Positions 28,350 through 41,383 of a stretch of 64,000 bases of DNA are shown here, in pieces (position 1 is the first letter of the stretch; each line of letters begins with the position of its first letter). The translations under genes were made by a program, and so were the position numbers. Source of the stretch: Pogonophryne albipinna (Eukaryota > Chordata > Actinopteri > Perciformes > Artedidraconidae); the NCBI GenBank assembly GCA_028583405.1, contig CM053252.1, forward strand, positions 41,813,697-41,877,696, in the 5' to 3' direction. A model generated the notes under the pieces. The model did no database searches. It saw nothing but the letters and a program-made list of their open reading frames with translations, and was not told the DNA's origin.

Positions 28350-28416
28350 GGTCTACAGGACACACTAATGTCCAGTCAGAGGGACAGAAACCAGAACCAT
28401 GGTCATTCTACAGCAG
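28350..28416 (+). other. Exon-like island of 67 nt
   Basis: It is preceded by an acceptor-like TCATCCTCAG and followed by the donor-like GTAAAC. One frame is open through it (STGHTNVQSEGQKPEPW). A (CA)n tract starts 4 nt after the donor. No neighbouring exons of the same gene were recognised, so it may be a pseudoexon. Confidence 0.25.
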
Positions 28417-28418
28417 GT

Positions 28419-28420
<2 letters not shown>

Positions 28421-28482
<62 letters not shown>
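28421..28482 (+). repeat. (CA)n microsatellite
   Basis: A perfect dinucleotide tract. Confidence 0.98.
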
Positions 28483-28484
<2 letters not shown>

Positions 28485-28621
28485 AACTCACTGAACTTCG
28501 TTATGAAGTGTACAGCTTGTTGCAGTGAAGTTAGAACAACATCATTAGGTATCTGCTGCTCATTCTCTTCATTGTTTCCACTGAATCCTCTCCAAGTATA
28601 AAACACGCACACTCAAACCAT

Positions 28622-28625
<4 letters not shown>

Positions 28626-28652
<27 letters not shown>

Positions 28653-28663
28653 TACCCACACAT

Positions 28664-28735
<72 letters not shown>
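28626..28735 (+). repeat. (CA)n microsatellite, interrupted
   Basis: A dinucleotide tract with a CATACCCACACATG interruption near 28651-28664. Confidence 0.98.
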
Positions 28736-28739
<4 letters not shown>

Positions 28740-28908
28740 TGTGTGTTTGTGTGAGCATGGCCTTGCTTTACTGTCGGTGTTTTTGATTCTCAGTCAATGC
28801 GTTGCTGAACATGTCAGCCTTTCTGATTGACTAATCAGCACCGACAGACCCCCCCCCCCCTCCCCCCCACTGTGGAGGCTCAAAGTGGGTGAGCCAATAA
28901 TACAAGCA

Positions 28909-28910
<2 letters not shown>

Positions 28911-28991
<81 letters not shown>
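28911..28991 (+). repeat. (CA)n microsatellite
   Basis: A perfect dinucleotide tract; a poly-C stretch lies about 45 bp upstream (28850-28868). Confidence 0.98.
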
Positions 28992-28993
<2 letters not shown>

Positions 28994-31900
28994 CTCCCTC
29001 CTCTGCGACTTGCAATAGTTTGACATGGACGCAGAAGCAGAACACTGGGTGATATCTGCAGAGCACATTCTAGTCGGTGTGAAGGATTTTTTATGTAAAC
29101 TGTGAATTTAAAAGAACAGATTTTGTGGTTCATGTGGAATCTAGTTTGACGTGAAGGCTGTTTTTTTCTTTAGCAAAAGGACAGATCTTCTGAAGATCCT
29201 CACGCTCTGTTTTATCTTTCACCACCGAGCCAAGGACAGTTTGCATTGGAAGGCTCAAATATTTTGGGATGTCTTACAGCGTCTGTGCTCAGGATTTCTG
29301 TGGTCACTGGTTTACAAAATGATATCAACCAATTGACAACTTAAACAAGAAGAAAGAATCCTTCTTGTAGTTATTTGCTGCCCTGTTGTTACCTGAAGGT
29401 GCAAAGACTTCACTAGATGTGGTGACCATGGCAACAAAATGAACGGGAAGGAATCTGATTGGCTGCTGGAGGGCTGGGACAGGAAAGCGCGGCGTCTCAG
29501 CTACAGGTGCACCACCCTCATCCAGGTGAACTCTGACTGCAGACACACAGTTTAAAACAGTTTTGTCCAAACAATGTAATTGATTTGACTGAGTTGACCC
29601 CATAATGACGCAGATTTTGAATCTAAAGTCACCATCGTTATTATTCCCAATACATTTGATAATTGGGGTTTAAATGCTGATTACATCATCTTATCCTGTT
29701 TTTAAAAATGCTTTGCAAATGTTCTTTTTTGTTAATATTGTGCAGGAGTTTATATAAACATTTGATTATCCAGTTACAATCGTTTTTTTTAAATATATAA
29801 AGACTCATTAACACTATAACACAGCAGCTTTAACTTTCCCAAACTTCCACTGAAGCTTCTCTCAAAACAACAGCTTTGCAGTGGGTTACATAATAAATAG
29901 AAAATGGAATATCATAAATATCTATGTCTAGGAGACACTTGGAGATGATAGTAAGTGTGTTTATGAGTGAGTGTTATCCTCTCACAAAGCCTGTGTATCA
30001 GTGTAGTCTGCAGGCTGCTCCTGTCTCTGCTGAGTTCAGTGCTGTGTTCAGTTCCACTGCCATGGACAGCTGGTATTCAGTTCATTCAGCAGCTCTCTCA
30101 TTTACCGGACAATCACTGTGTGAGTGTGTGTGTGTGTTTCTGTGTGTGTATTTTAATAATACATGTATTCCACAGTGTCAATGGAGCACTAGACAAATTA
30201 GTGAATGATTGAACATTTCATTGACAAATATTTTGTGCATGATGTAAAAACAAAACCCAGTTTTACCCCAACATGTTTTTGGTTAAATGGTAAAAATAAG
30301 GTCTGAGGTTAACACAAGCTGAGGAGATTTTCACGTGTTGATCTACGACATAAAACACCTCAGTAAATGCCCCACTGGAGAACTTCTGAAGCTTCTATGT
30401 TTTAAAAACCTTCGTTGCTAGAAGAGACTGATTGAAACTAGTTATGGTAACATCATCCAGCCGAGCATTAGCCGCCTTTAGCTTAGCGTCGGTGATGTGC
30501 AGCCGTTTAAAGCCTAATGTTATATCTAAAAATTCCATCACGATGTGAAGCATTTGAAAGACGATACATTATCAAATTGAATGATTACCCAGCCCTATCT
30601 GAAGATCCTCTCACTATTGTTCAGAAGTGCTTTATAGATCTACCCTGCAGCTGCCTGCTATGACCCAGAGGCCTCAACAAAAAAACACATGGCAATCCTC
30701 GTTAGACGCTGTGGTCCCTGTCTCTGTCTAAAAACCTTTAGTTTAGACCTTCATTTACAGTCTATTCTTTAGACATGTCTGTTAAGCCATGGCTTATTGA
30801 GGGCCCTCGTTTATTCATTACCTAGTTTTAAGTCTTAATCATTATTTATAATGGCCTATTTTTGTTTTTATCTTAAGGCTAACATTTTTCAATAATAGCA
30901 AGGCATGCTTAATCAAACAAGAATGTTTTTAAAAATGGATGGATGGGATGAATTGTGTTGTGCATTTCTTCAGATATAAGCTCACAATTGCAAAAACTTC
31001 TGTGACTTATTTTAGAAGCTTATAGCTACATATTGTATATCTTAAAGTGCTTTAAAGTTCATAAACAATCTAATTAAATGAACACTATCACCTTTTGGTT
31101 ATACATCACAATTTCCAAATGATGCCAGAAGGATCATTCTGCAACATGAGTTATTTGATTCATTATTTCTTCTGAACATTGTGCTAATATACTGTATACT
31201 TTTATGTGAGCAAGGTTTTGAATGCAGGACTTGTGATTTATTTTTATGTTGCAGTTTTACTACATTAACTTGAGTAAATGATGGGAATACATCTTCCACC
31301 ACGGACTTTATAGTAATGTTTTCCCAGCATACTCGCTGTGTCTTCATGCTCTGTTCACCCCCCCTTTGTGGAGGCTAGAGAGAGATGAACTATGATGAGA
31401 ATGGTGCACTGAAGCAGAGAGGTGAGCGGGTCTCTCTGCTATATTGCTGGGTTTATTCATGACAAATAGGCTACCAGCACAATTATCTTGTCACCATATC
31501 TAACCCTGTGACCTTTGACTTATTTAAATGATCAATCTAAATGCAAATGAAGTGAGCTGGAAGTGCCTATATCAATCATGTGTCCTCTTAACTGCTCTGT
31601 CCCCTTGCCCTATAAAGCTCCTAACTCTAAAGTCATTGGATTCATCTGAGTTCCAAAAAGCTACAAGAAGAGTAACTAAAAACGTTTCACAAACACCAGC
31701 AGGTGGCAGAGCCGCCTTGAAGAAGTCCTCAGGATTATGTGCAGTGTGTCACACATTCTGGAAGCTTGTATAACCTGTAGTAAACCTATAGTACACATTA
31801 AGGGTAACAAGAACCGTAAAGGAATTAAGGAGCTGCAGTGACGGATATTGAACTTCCATTAAACGTTTAGTGGAGGACTCTTGTTACAGAAAAGGGAAAA

Positions 31901-34403
31901 GGGTTATTATAACTTCAGAGAGCATCATCTGTAGCTCAGACACAGGCATTTCTCTCAAGAGGGAATATTAGACTGTTCCGTAACTCCTAATGAGTGATGT
32001 TGTTCCGAATCTGCTAGATGTGTAAATATGTAACGGTTTGATAACACGTTAACCAAATCAGCTTTAAAATACTGTTACATCAGGGTTGTGTAGCGTCTTC
32101 CCCCAGGCTTGAGCATATGTTATAACTTTATCAATAACTCAGTGCTGGTAAACAGAGGCTCTTTTCAGTGCAATGAAATAACACGAAGCGAGGGATGGAG
32201 ATTGGTCAGAAATATTTGCAGGCGTACCCGGATGCTGTGGTTCATGCACAGAGACTTACCCATAAAGCCTTTCTTCTCTGTGTCCTCACTTTGTTACCTT
32301 TCCACACAGGAGTGACATTAGCAGGCGTAAGTGAATACCCGGCTCATGTCTGGCCTGAATTATTCACCTGAAGAAAGGGATGATGAGGACACTCAGTTAC
32401 ATCAGAGCTGTCCTGCTGACAGCAACACGCTGGACTCTCATTGGTCCACAGCACGGTGTGACAGTAGAGTGGTGGCATGGTGGGAACCCTTTAAATCTGT
32501 CCTTTAGACTTTAAGATAAACTGCAGCTGCTGGGGGTAATAATGTTCACTGAGTTAAGAGACATAATACATCACATCCTCCATATTATGTGGAATATTAA
32601 TTCTCTATTAAGGTCTATCAAAGTGAATTTAGTATACGTGTATTCGTATTCACTTTAAATGTATACTTCAATTTTTTGCCTTTTTTCAAATTCCTTTTCT
32701 ATTTTAGTTTTCTTATTATTATTAACATATATTTGTATTCTTTTTTGTGTTAGTATTACTTTATACACTCTTTATTCTTATGTTATTGTTCCATTTTTGC
32801 AATATCTGGCACAAAAAAATGATTTGGGATCATTAAAATGATATTTGATCTGATCAATAACTGTCGTAATACTCTGTCGCTGGTAAATGTCCCACATCCA
32901 GACGTCTCAGCATTAAATGAAACTTAAGGTACCAACATTTAAAAATAAATCAAAAGGAAAAGGTACTTTTTCTGCAGAATGGCCCGTTATAAAATCATGT
33001 GTATTCCTTGATTGTAAATATGTTTGCATTGTTTTGTTCATTACATGAATGTTGCAGCTGGTCAAGGTGAAGCTAGTTTGAATGACTTTATGCACTTTAT
33101 GTATCCTAACCTATAACCACAGTAGTAAGTTAAAATACTAAGTTACATTCCTGTAAGGGAAACTTCTGTAGCAATGGAGAGTCAGGACTCAGAGAGACAG
33201 AGGAGAGTTGGAGCTGACACCTCTATCAGCTGACGCCAACAGGCAGGAACAGGGAGACAGAACACTGAGAGCACAGCAGCCAAGGTTACAGGTGCGTGTG
33301 CTCAGTCAGGACAGTTTGAACTGATGGGTCAAAGTTATGGGCCTTGGGAAATATTTCCCCAACAGTTTCTCTCTTTTCATCAATTTTGATCATCTAAAAC
33401 CTTAGTCTAATAATATTTTGTTCAATACTTAAATCAATGGGAATCTTCAGATTTGAGTGTGGACTTACACAACATCAAATACATCAATAACAATCACATT
33501 AAGAACAACATAATAAGATTGAACATTCAATCACAATGAAAAATCATCTCTCATCAGTGTTTGGATCATCTTTTGTCAAAAGCATAATAATGAACACACA
33601 TAAAACACAGGTGCACAATAGCAAAAATATTAGTTTTAAACTATTATCTTTTATCATTTAACCATTAGTTAATCTCATTTATCAAACTATAAAATCAAAA
33701 CCAGCTTGCAGCTTAAAGATTTACTTCAAGGCAATCACTAGTCAAAAACATTTCAAACTTAGGATCATAAGAGATCCAAGGTAACATCAGGATCACAAGA
33801 GATCCAGCTAAGGTATACAACTCACAGTTAAGGTATCACATTCACAGTGGTGATTTGATCAATCTGTAATCTGCAAAGTTGCAGTGTCTTCAATTTTTAG
33901 GATTACTTTTACGTTTACTTCATTACGCTTTAGTCAAGAAGAGTCACTTAGTCTTAGTAAAATCAATAGATTCATTTTAGTCAAGGACATTGTTCAAAAT
34001 CTGGAAAGGAAGGATTAAACATTCCTAAAACTTGAATTATTACATTTGTAAATGCTACAACTGATCTGTACCAAATTAAGTCTATCACTTATTCTTATTA
34101 GCCATACTTACCTGCACAGCTACTTATGGTACTTGGAAAGGGTTCTTCTGTGTTTATCTAATGTTGAATATACATCTTAGAATATTTATTTATTTATTTT
34201 GTTTAGTGCGAAAGTATAATCTGATCTGACAAAATATATTTATCACCACTATTTAACACATGTCTGGTCATTAGAAATATCAAAAAACAATCATTAATTG
34301 TATCTGTAAACATCTGGTCATTCAATTCAAAGTTCGTCTTTGTACGAGAGCAGGAAGAACATGTCCTCCTGACTCGTTCTCCTCCTCCTTTATGACACAG
34401 AGT
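28992..34403. other. Long non-coding stretch, no gene seen
   Basis: About 5.4 kb, mostly AT-rich. All open frames are short and unlike known families. Nothing could be assigned to a gene, an RNA or a clear transposon; short GT runs occur at 30120-30150. Confidence 0.55.
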
Positions 34404-34411
34404 GTCTGGTG

Positions 34412-35740
34412 CAGGGACGTGCACAGACATTTTGGGGGGCAGGGGCTCAAGTGAGGAAAAGGGCACTTCCCATAATCATTTATAAAAAAATTACCCTCAC
34501 CCTCACAACTCACGCAATTGTGTAATACTCAAGCGGCAAACTCTGGGGAAGAGCCGGGACGCCAATACGGAAGTGCCACACACTGCAGTTCATATATTGG
34601 CCGCTAGGGACTGGCTGCAGAAAGGAGCAATTTCCATAGACCCCCATGTTAAAATGCCCAACTTTACAGCAGAAAAAAACATGTTTCTACCCCTGGATGC
34701 AATACATATTATTATGAATATAGTTAGATTCCACCTTCATGGTTATGGATCTGTGAGTGAATTGTTTTCTAACACGACCCTTTTATTTATATTAGGTCTT
34801 AAAGTTTGTGCATAAATTAGGGCGTGGTCACATTGAGTGACGGCTCTGTCTAGTGACTGCTGCTGCTAGCTTCTTGTCTCTCTGCTACCTGCTCCGTGAA
34901 GCTAGCTACAGGGACTCTGCCTGGTCAGTTCATCCAGGGAACACAACTTGAAGCCGGCCGTGGTTGTTTGTTCTTCATGCTTATATATCGGACTATTGTG
35001 ACTCGCTCTGCGGTTGAAACAGACGGTGCATGCATGCGGTTTTGCGGTAAGTAAAAATCGAGTACTTATTTATGTGTTAATGATTTTAATCAGCTACGTA
35101 ATGAATGTTAAGGCTTGGGTTAGCGTGTAAGCGAGTGGTAGCTACATCGGTGCTAACAATGCTAATCGTAGCCTACAAGTTAAAATCATAGACTGTATAT
35201 ATAAAGGTTAAAACGAAATAGACAAGTGTTAAGCGTTAAGTGGGATAATACTGTAGAACAAACGGCTTCTGTTTGAGGTTATAAAATAAGGTCATCCTTG
35301 TAACTTAGAGAGATATGTTATTATGTAGGTAGGAACTGTATGCATCGCTAAGGTTAATTTAAATTGGCTATGCTCAAGTATGTAGACAAGCTAATGTCGA
35401 AGTAGTGTATGTGAAATCAACCTCACAATATGATGTGTGTATATTACAATTATTAATGTCATATTTCAAGATGATTACTTAGATATTACAATATGGTTGG
35501 TTGAGCTGGAGTTCATTATCGAGCTTACACGTTAACGTCACAGTCATCTGAAGAACGAACCCAAACCTTGTTGTTTTTATTAATTGCATTACCAAATGGG
35601 TATCAAATAAACAGTAAGCATTGGTAACACAACTTCCAAAGTTACAGTCAAATAAAAAGGACCCTGACTCGGACAATACACAATCCAACATGTTCAACAG
35701 AAGAGAATCAGTTATATTGTTTGTACACATGGTACTTTAC

Positions 35741-35771
<31 letters not shown>

Positions 35772-37948
35772 TCTGTTTGTTTAAGGTGTCCAGGTGATGC
35801 AGACAGGCTGGACCAGAGAGTGAGAGACAGAACTGGACTCCTCACAGCAGTGAACTTCAGCTCAGGTACAAAGACTCTTTTTTTCATACTGTACAAAGAA
35901 TCAAGAAAGATATTGGTTTAAATAAATGAAGTATTGACTTGAATACACTGATATACATTCCATTAAACAATACTAAATACTAGATCACCTACACATCAGT
36001 TAAGTTGAGGGTTTTTTCCATGCAAAAAGTTACATTTAGATGTTAACAAGCAATATGACTTTGTCAGCTTTCTAATTTATTGTATTGAAGGCAAAGATAT
36101 TTAACACATAGTGAGAACTCATTGCCTTTCCTTGAACATCTGATACCTCAAAAGCTGCTTGTAAAGCATTATTTTTGTATGTGTTCTATCGCACCATGCT
36201 TGTTAAATTGGCCTCTGAGTCGGCATGTTCTTGCATTTTATCAAGTCCTCTTTTCCAGTTGTTTACGCCAGCCACTCTCCAAGCACTCTTGTTACTGTTC
36301 ATTGAGAAAAAGCCGACAGCTGAAGCAGTCCTTTTCGGGTGAATACTCCAACCATGGCTTATTTTCATACCACATCTTTTGAAATGATCGGCCTTCAGTG
36401 TTTTTGGGAAATCTAAGGATAGGTTGGCATGGTCCTCTAGCAACACACATTTTCACATAGCTGACATTACATTTGAGATCAAAAGCTTGGTTGTGGGCAG
36501 GATCTGTTGGATACTTTAAGGATGCAATTTTTGATATGACCTCTTCTACACTACTGACAGTTTCCTCAACATCACCCTCTTCTATGGCTTCCTCAAACTC
36601 AACATTATCCACCGTTCCCCCTCCTGTGGCCTCTTCCTCTTCCACAGTGACAGGGATTTCCTGATCATCTTTCGGCTCTGTGTCAGGTGTTGCCTCTAAA
36701 GCCTCCCCTTGTCTCTCCAATGTAGCTTCTGAGATCTCTACTGCTTTCTCAGGTGTAACACTTTCAACATTTGAGTTATCTGTTCTCTTTTGTGTGTTGC
36801 TGCTGGTACTTGGTTTTAACCATGCATTTAGAGATGTGCTACTCTTGGCTGTTTCCTGGCGCTCCTTCTCCTTCTTTTTCTGAATTCTTTCTTTTTTTGG
36901 CATTGTGCTGCAGAAGTGATTACAATAATTTGTTCAATTAACTTTTGTTTCACAAGTAAGTTAACCTTCAGCTTCTATAGCCAAGCAATATAATACTGAA
37001 TTTCCTGAATACCTTAATGATCCAATACATTTTTATTATTATTATTACACTTAACGCACACATAACGAAACATAACTGTTCAAGGACTTAATTTCAGTGT
37101 ACCTATAAATGCCCTCCTTTCCCATGAGGGTGGGTCGCTGTATCATGTAATGATTAAGATCTATCAGTATACAACAAACTAGTAAAAATAATAGTTATTA
37201 AATGAGCAGCCATCAATCAAAAGTATGAAGCTACTGTTTAAGGCAGGACATTGCAGGCAAAAAGATCATTTTTTCATGTAGGCCCACTTGTAATATTGCA
37301 TGCAAATTAGCGCATTTTAATTAGGCCTAGTTAACGCCTAATTTGCATATCAATGTGGTGATTATGATGACATTATTAGATACACATGTTACTGTATTCA
37401 CCTGTAGTGTCTCCCCTTAAGTACAGTAGGCTACATTAGCCTGTATGCCCATGATAAATTGCCTTAGCTAAACCTTGAGCTAACTTATCCATTAGCTAGT
37501 AGCCTACCTTAGTTAACTATATATTTGTTTGTCTTTTGGCTAATTAGCTGTAAACTCGAGGCACCGGCAGCTTAGTCATTTGTTCATCACCACTCACCTT
37601 CAAAATAAGCAAAGAAAAGCCGGCATAATGTGGGACAGTAAAGTGGGAGGTGCTGCGTCTGTCTGTCTGAAGGGACTGCCGATGTCCGCACTGCTGTGCA
37701 CGAGACGTGGAGGGAGGGAGGGAGGGTAGAGAGAGCAGCGGAACTTCACAGTCTAATCTCCCGACCTGATATTTTTATTTTTTATTCAATCAATATATTT
37801 TTGGAAAGTGTGCGCAAACAGCAGTAGATACATATTAATTTATAAAAAATAAATTAAAAAAACACCCCATAAAAAGGGCACTTTCTCTGGAGGAAGAAAT
37901 GGGGCAGGGGCTCAAGCCCACTTTGAGGTCTATGTGTGCACGTGCCTG
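34412..37948 (-). mobile_element. hAT transposon derivative (3.5 kb) with TTF-type zinc-finger coding remnant
   Basis: The 8-bp duplication GTCTGGTG occurs at 34404-34411 and 37949-37956. Termini are CAGGGACGTGCACAGAC at the left and TGTGTGCACGTGCCTG at the right. The subterminal phrase GGGGCAGGGGCTCAAG, or its near copy, is present at both ends. It encodes the N-terminus of a hAT transposase (36186-36903). The catalytic region is replaced by unrelated non-coding DNA with an (AT)n tract at 35741-35771. Confidence 0.9.
36186..36903 (-). pseudogene. hAT transposase N-terminal part with TTF zinc finger, frameshifted
   Basis: The frame begins MPKKERIQKKKEKER, a basic and likely nuclear-targeting start. 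It passes through a Ser/Thr-rich and a strongly acidic region (VEEEEATGGG, EEAIEEGDVEE) and enters a TTF-type zinc finger: GPCQPILRFP, RSFQKMWYENKPWLEYS and DCFSCRLF. A frameshift near 36290 moves the rest (WRVAGVNNWKRGLDKMQEHA) to another minus-strand frame; with it the finger is complete. TTF fingers precede the catalytic domain of some hAT transposases and of domesticated relatives. No catalytic domain follows. Confidence 0.75.
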
Positions 37949-37956
37949 GTCTGGTG

Positions 37957-38280
37957 TTTAAAGGCATCCTGATACTGTAGATTAGCACTGAGGTGCTGAT
38001 TGGCTCGAACTCTTCTTCATCAGAGCGCCATATTTCATTACCCCCCCCCCCCAATTGCTCTGCTTTTGTGTGGCTCATTCAGTGAGCACTGTATGATCCC
38101 CCAGTGAAACGGAGGCTCATCTGCCTGCATTCCTTCTGCTATCTGCTTGAGAGCAGTGCAACTGCGTATTCCAAGTGGCGCATCCAGGTGTCCCCCCGTG
38201 ATGGGAGAGGTTAGGAAGACATCAAACTCCTCCAAGAAACAAGGAACCTTGTATTATAGAAGCCTCTGAAGCCCTCGCTC
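37957..38280. other. Unassigned stretch
   Basis: A 65-codon minus frame (38038-38235) is open but has no recognisable motif. A poly-C run occurs at 38041-38052. Confidence 0.3.
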
Positions 38281-38289
38281 GTCCTGCAG

Positions 38290-38670
38290 GGTTGTCTGCT
38301 TGAGCCCACCGAGCAGAAAGATGAAGAGAAGAACCCCCTCTCAGCAGAAAGGTGTAGAAGCATCCCATCTTATCAGAAAGTTGAAGAGTAGAATCCTCTC
38401 ATCAGAATGATGAAGTGAAGAACCCCCTCTCAGCAGAAAGGTGAAGAAGCATCCCATCTCATCAGAAAGTTGAAGAGTAGCATGCTCTCAGCAGAAAGGT
38501 GTAGAAGCATCCCATCTCAGCAGAAAGGTGAAGTGAAGCATCCCATCTCAGCAGAAAGGTGAAGAAGCATCCCATCTTATCAGAAAGTTGAAGAGTAGAA
38601 TCCTCTCATCAGAATGGTGAAGTGAAGCATCCCATCTCATCAGAAAGTTGAAGAGTAGAATCCTCTCATC
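38290..38670 (+). repeat. Minisatellite of CAGAAAGGTGAAGAAGCATCC-type units
   Basis: Around a dozen imperfect units of roughly 30-37 bp, each built from a CAGAAAG(G/T)TGAAG core followed by GCATCCCATCT or TAGAATCCTCTC. Two variants alternate, which indicates a higher-order arrangement. Confidence 0.75.
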
Positions 38671-39860
38671 TCGAACGACCTCGTGCCTCCTTGCCCGTGG
38701 TTGGGGGTGCTCTCTGCAGCCGGAGAGTGTGACCCTCTCTCTCTGACACTTGGCCTTCAGAGCTGTCCTAGTTATTGGGTTAACACTTGATAGGGATGTT
38801 TTCCTGAGTGCAGACAACTGAAAGTAATGGATTAGCACATTATCATTTAATTACAAAAATAGGATAGGCCCCTCAGAATTATTTGGGAGCCTTCCTGACA
38901 CATGCACATGCATAAATGTAAGGTTTGTGTTAGTCATTTAACATGCAAGAATCATATACTCATCAGTCCAAAGCAGAGAAATGTTATTTTAAGTTAAAGG
39001 TGAGCTAGTCCCTGTGGATATAACCCCTTCTCAATGATTCTAAATGTTATATTAATTCACCATTTACCGTTTGATAAAAGATTAGTTTATCAGAAATACA
39101 TTTCCTCTTCCATAAAACAGGTTTGAGAAATAAATGTTCCAATATAAAAGCAATTACTCAATATAATTGACTCTTCCCTCCCTTTTCTTACATATGTTAC
39201 ATATGAAATAATAACTTAGGAGTCTATTTAAGCATGGTGTAGTTTATAATCTATTACTCGAGAAGACTCAGTATCACCTGTGTGCAGCTTACAAAAAAAC
39301 TATTGTGAGAAACATATATTATGCAGGAAATGCATACATTTGTTAAAAAACAAAGCATATTTGATTTGGGAGGAAAAGCTTCATCCCCCTTAACATCTGA
39401 GTTACCACTGAAGGCATAGCATGAATGGTAGTGGGTGTCTGAGGGTGTCATTACTGAGAAATGTCAAACAAAATCAAAACCTTACATTTGAAAACAGGTT
39501 TGCATTCCTCCACTTAAGGCGACGTTATCATTGGAAACAATAAAAGCTAATTGTTTTGATGTAGAATCTATCAATTTAATCGTTAGAGCAGAACAGAATG
39601 GTTGTATTGTAGCCCGAGTTTCGTGCAGCCTCTAGTTTTACCAGGTGGAAACATGGTCCATATAATGTGAATACATGCAGAATTAGACAGTAAGAGGCCC
39701 CTGACATTAGGCCTATACTAAACATAGTAGGGGCTTTTAACAGCTTGCCAACTTACAGGCATCCTCTGCATAGCAGTATGAATAGCCTTAAAAAAACAAA
39801 CAACCCACTCTGTGGTAACGAGAGTCATGTATCTGAACCAAATGCCCTAAGTGAAGCCGT
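38671..39860. other. No gene seen
   Basis: AT-rich non-coding DNA with no recognisable repeat termini or coding frame. Confidence 0.5.
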
Positions 39861-39861
39861 T

Positions 39862-40839
39862 AGTCTCATCTGACTCTCTGTCGCTGACGAAGAGAAGCCT
39901 GCTCGTGCCACCAACGCTCAGGGCCACTACCGAGCGCTGGCTCCTCCGTTTCCCGGAGGCTTGTAGCTGCAGGGAGCGACACACTTCTTCGCGCTGGCCC
40001 CGAACCGCGCGTGGTAAAAACACTCTCCTGTGTCTCCACGCTGGCTTGTTACTGTCGCGTCCAGTCTCCCCCAAGCCTTCTTAACTGGTGAGGGGGCGCT
40101 GAGTGTCACAGCTAGCGCCTCTGCACCGGACTGCTGGGTAGCCAAGAAAAAACGGTCGGCCTCTTCAGCCAATGCACGGGGCTCTGTAATGGACATGTTG
40201 GCTAGCGCCGTCTGAACCCGGGAAGGCAAGTGGCGTAGGAATGTCTCCATGAATAAAATCCGGGGATATTCCCCCCCTAGCAGATTCAGCATTTTCTCCA
40301 TCAGCTGAGATGGCTTGCTGTCTCCTAGGCCTTGAATGTCAAGAATCTGGCGGGCCCTTTCCTTAGCAGATAAGCTAAATGTCTTAAGGAGAAGGGCCTT
40401 AATCGCCTCATATTTGCCATGGTGCGGGGGGTCTGCGATAAATCCCACCTACCTGGATGACGTGGAGCTTCCCATCGCTGCTACCACGTGGAAATATTTC
40501 AAATCCCCGTCACGGACTTGTCGGCAGGAAAAGTGTGCCTCCACGTGTGCGAACCACGCCGCAGCGGCATGCTCCCAAAACTCCGGCAGCTTTACAAAAA
40601 CATCGCGATCAGCCATGTTCAATGAGTCTTCGGAAACGTTCACGAAAACGTCAGGGTCACCAGTGTAGTGCCGATGAATGGGAGTCAGAGGCGGTGTGTT
40701 CAGTATGGAACTCCACACTTTATTATCCATAAATCAAGACAAGGTAAGTACGTTTACTGCTCTGCATGTCAAGCATGAATGACAACAGACCCCGGTACCC
40801 TCACTAACCGGTCCGGGTTGCAACACACATTGTATGACA
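39862..40839 (-). mobile_element. Truncated Gypsy-type LTR retrotransposon: LTR, primer site and gag
   Basis: On the minus strand: a short LTR (40664-40839, TGTCATACA...CACTACA), a primer-binding-like TGGTGACCC directly after it, then a gag ORF (40616 down to about 39930). The sequence stops near the start of protease (GGTSRLLFVSDRES), where similarity ends. No pol or second LTR was recognised. Confidence 0.7.
39927..40616 (-). pseudogene. Gypsy-type Gag protein, one in-frame stop
   Basis: The frame starts MADRDVFVKLPEFWEHAAAAWF, passes an in-frame TAG at 40449-40451, and continues with PPHHGKYEAIKALLLKTF, LGDSKPSQLMEKML and ADRFF to CFYHARFGASAKKCVAPC near its end, motifs characteristic of the Gag of a Gypsy-like group common in fish. 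A frameshift near 39925 then leads into the protease start. Gag would form the particle that packages element RNA; the stop makes this copy non-functional. About 230 codons. Confidence 0.75.
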
Positions 40840-40950
40840 CAGTGAATTATGTCCCGTAACTGTCACCACACTGTACAGATGAGACTTTGTAATCAGATGT
40901 ATGTATATGTGTGTCTGTGATTTTATACTGAATGTAAAGTAACTGGAAAT

Positions 40951-41252
<302 letters not shown>

Positions 41253-41383
41253 CCTCTCCAACCTCCCAAACTTTCTTTTTATGTGTGCATTGTTATTTGT
41301 GCTTGAGCAACATTTTACTTGAACTTTATTTCAATGAAATTAGTTGTAATTATTGTCCTACATTTTAATTTGTTTTACAGAGA

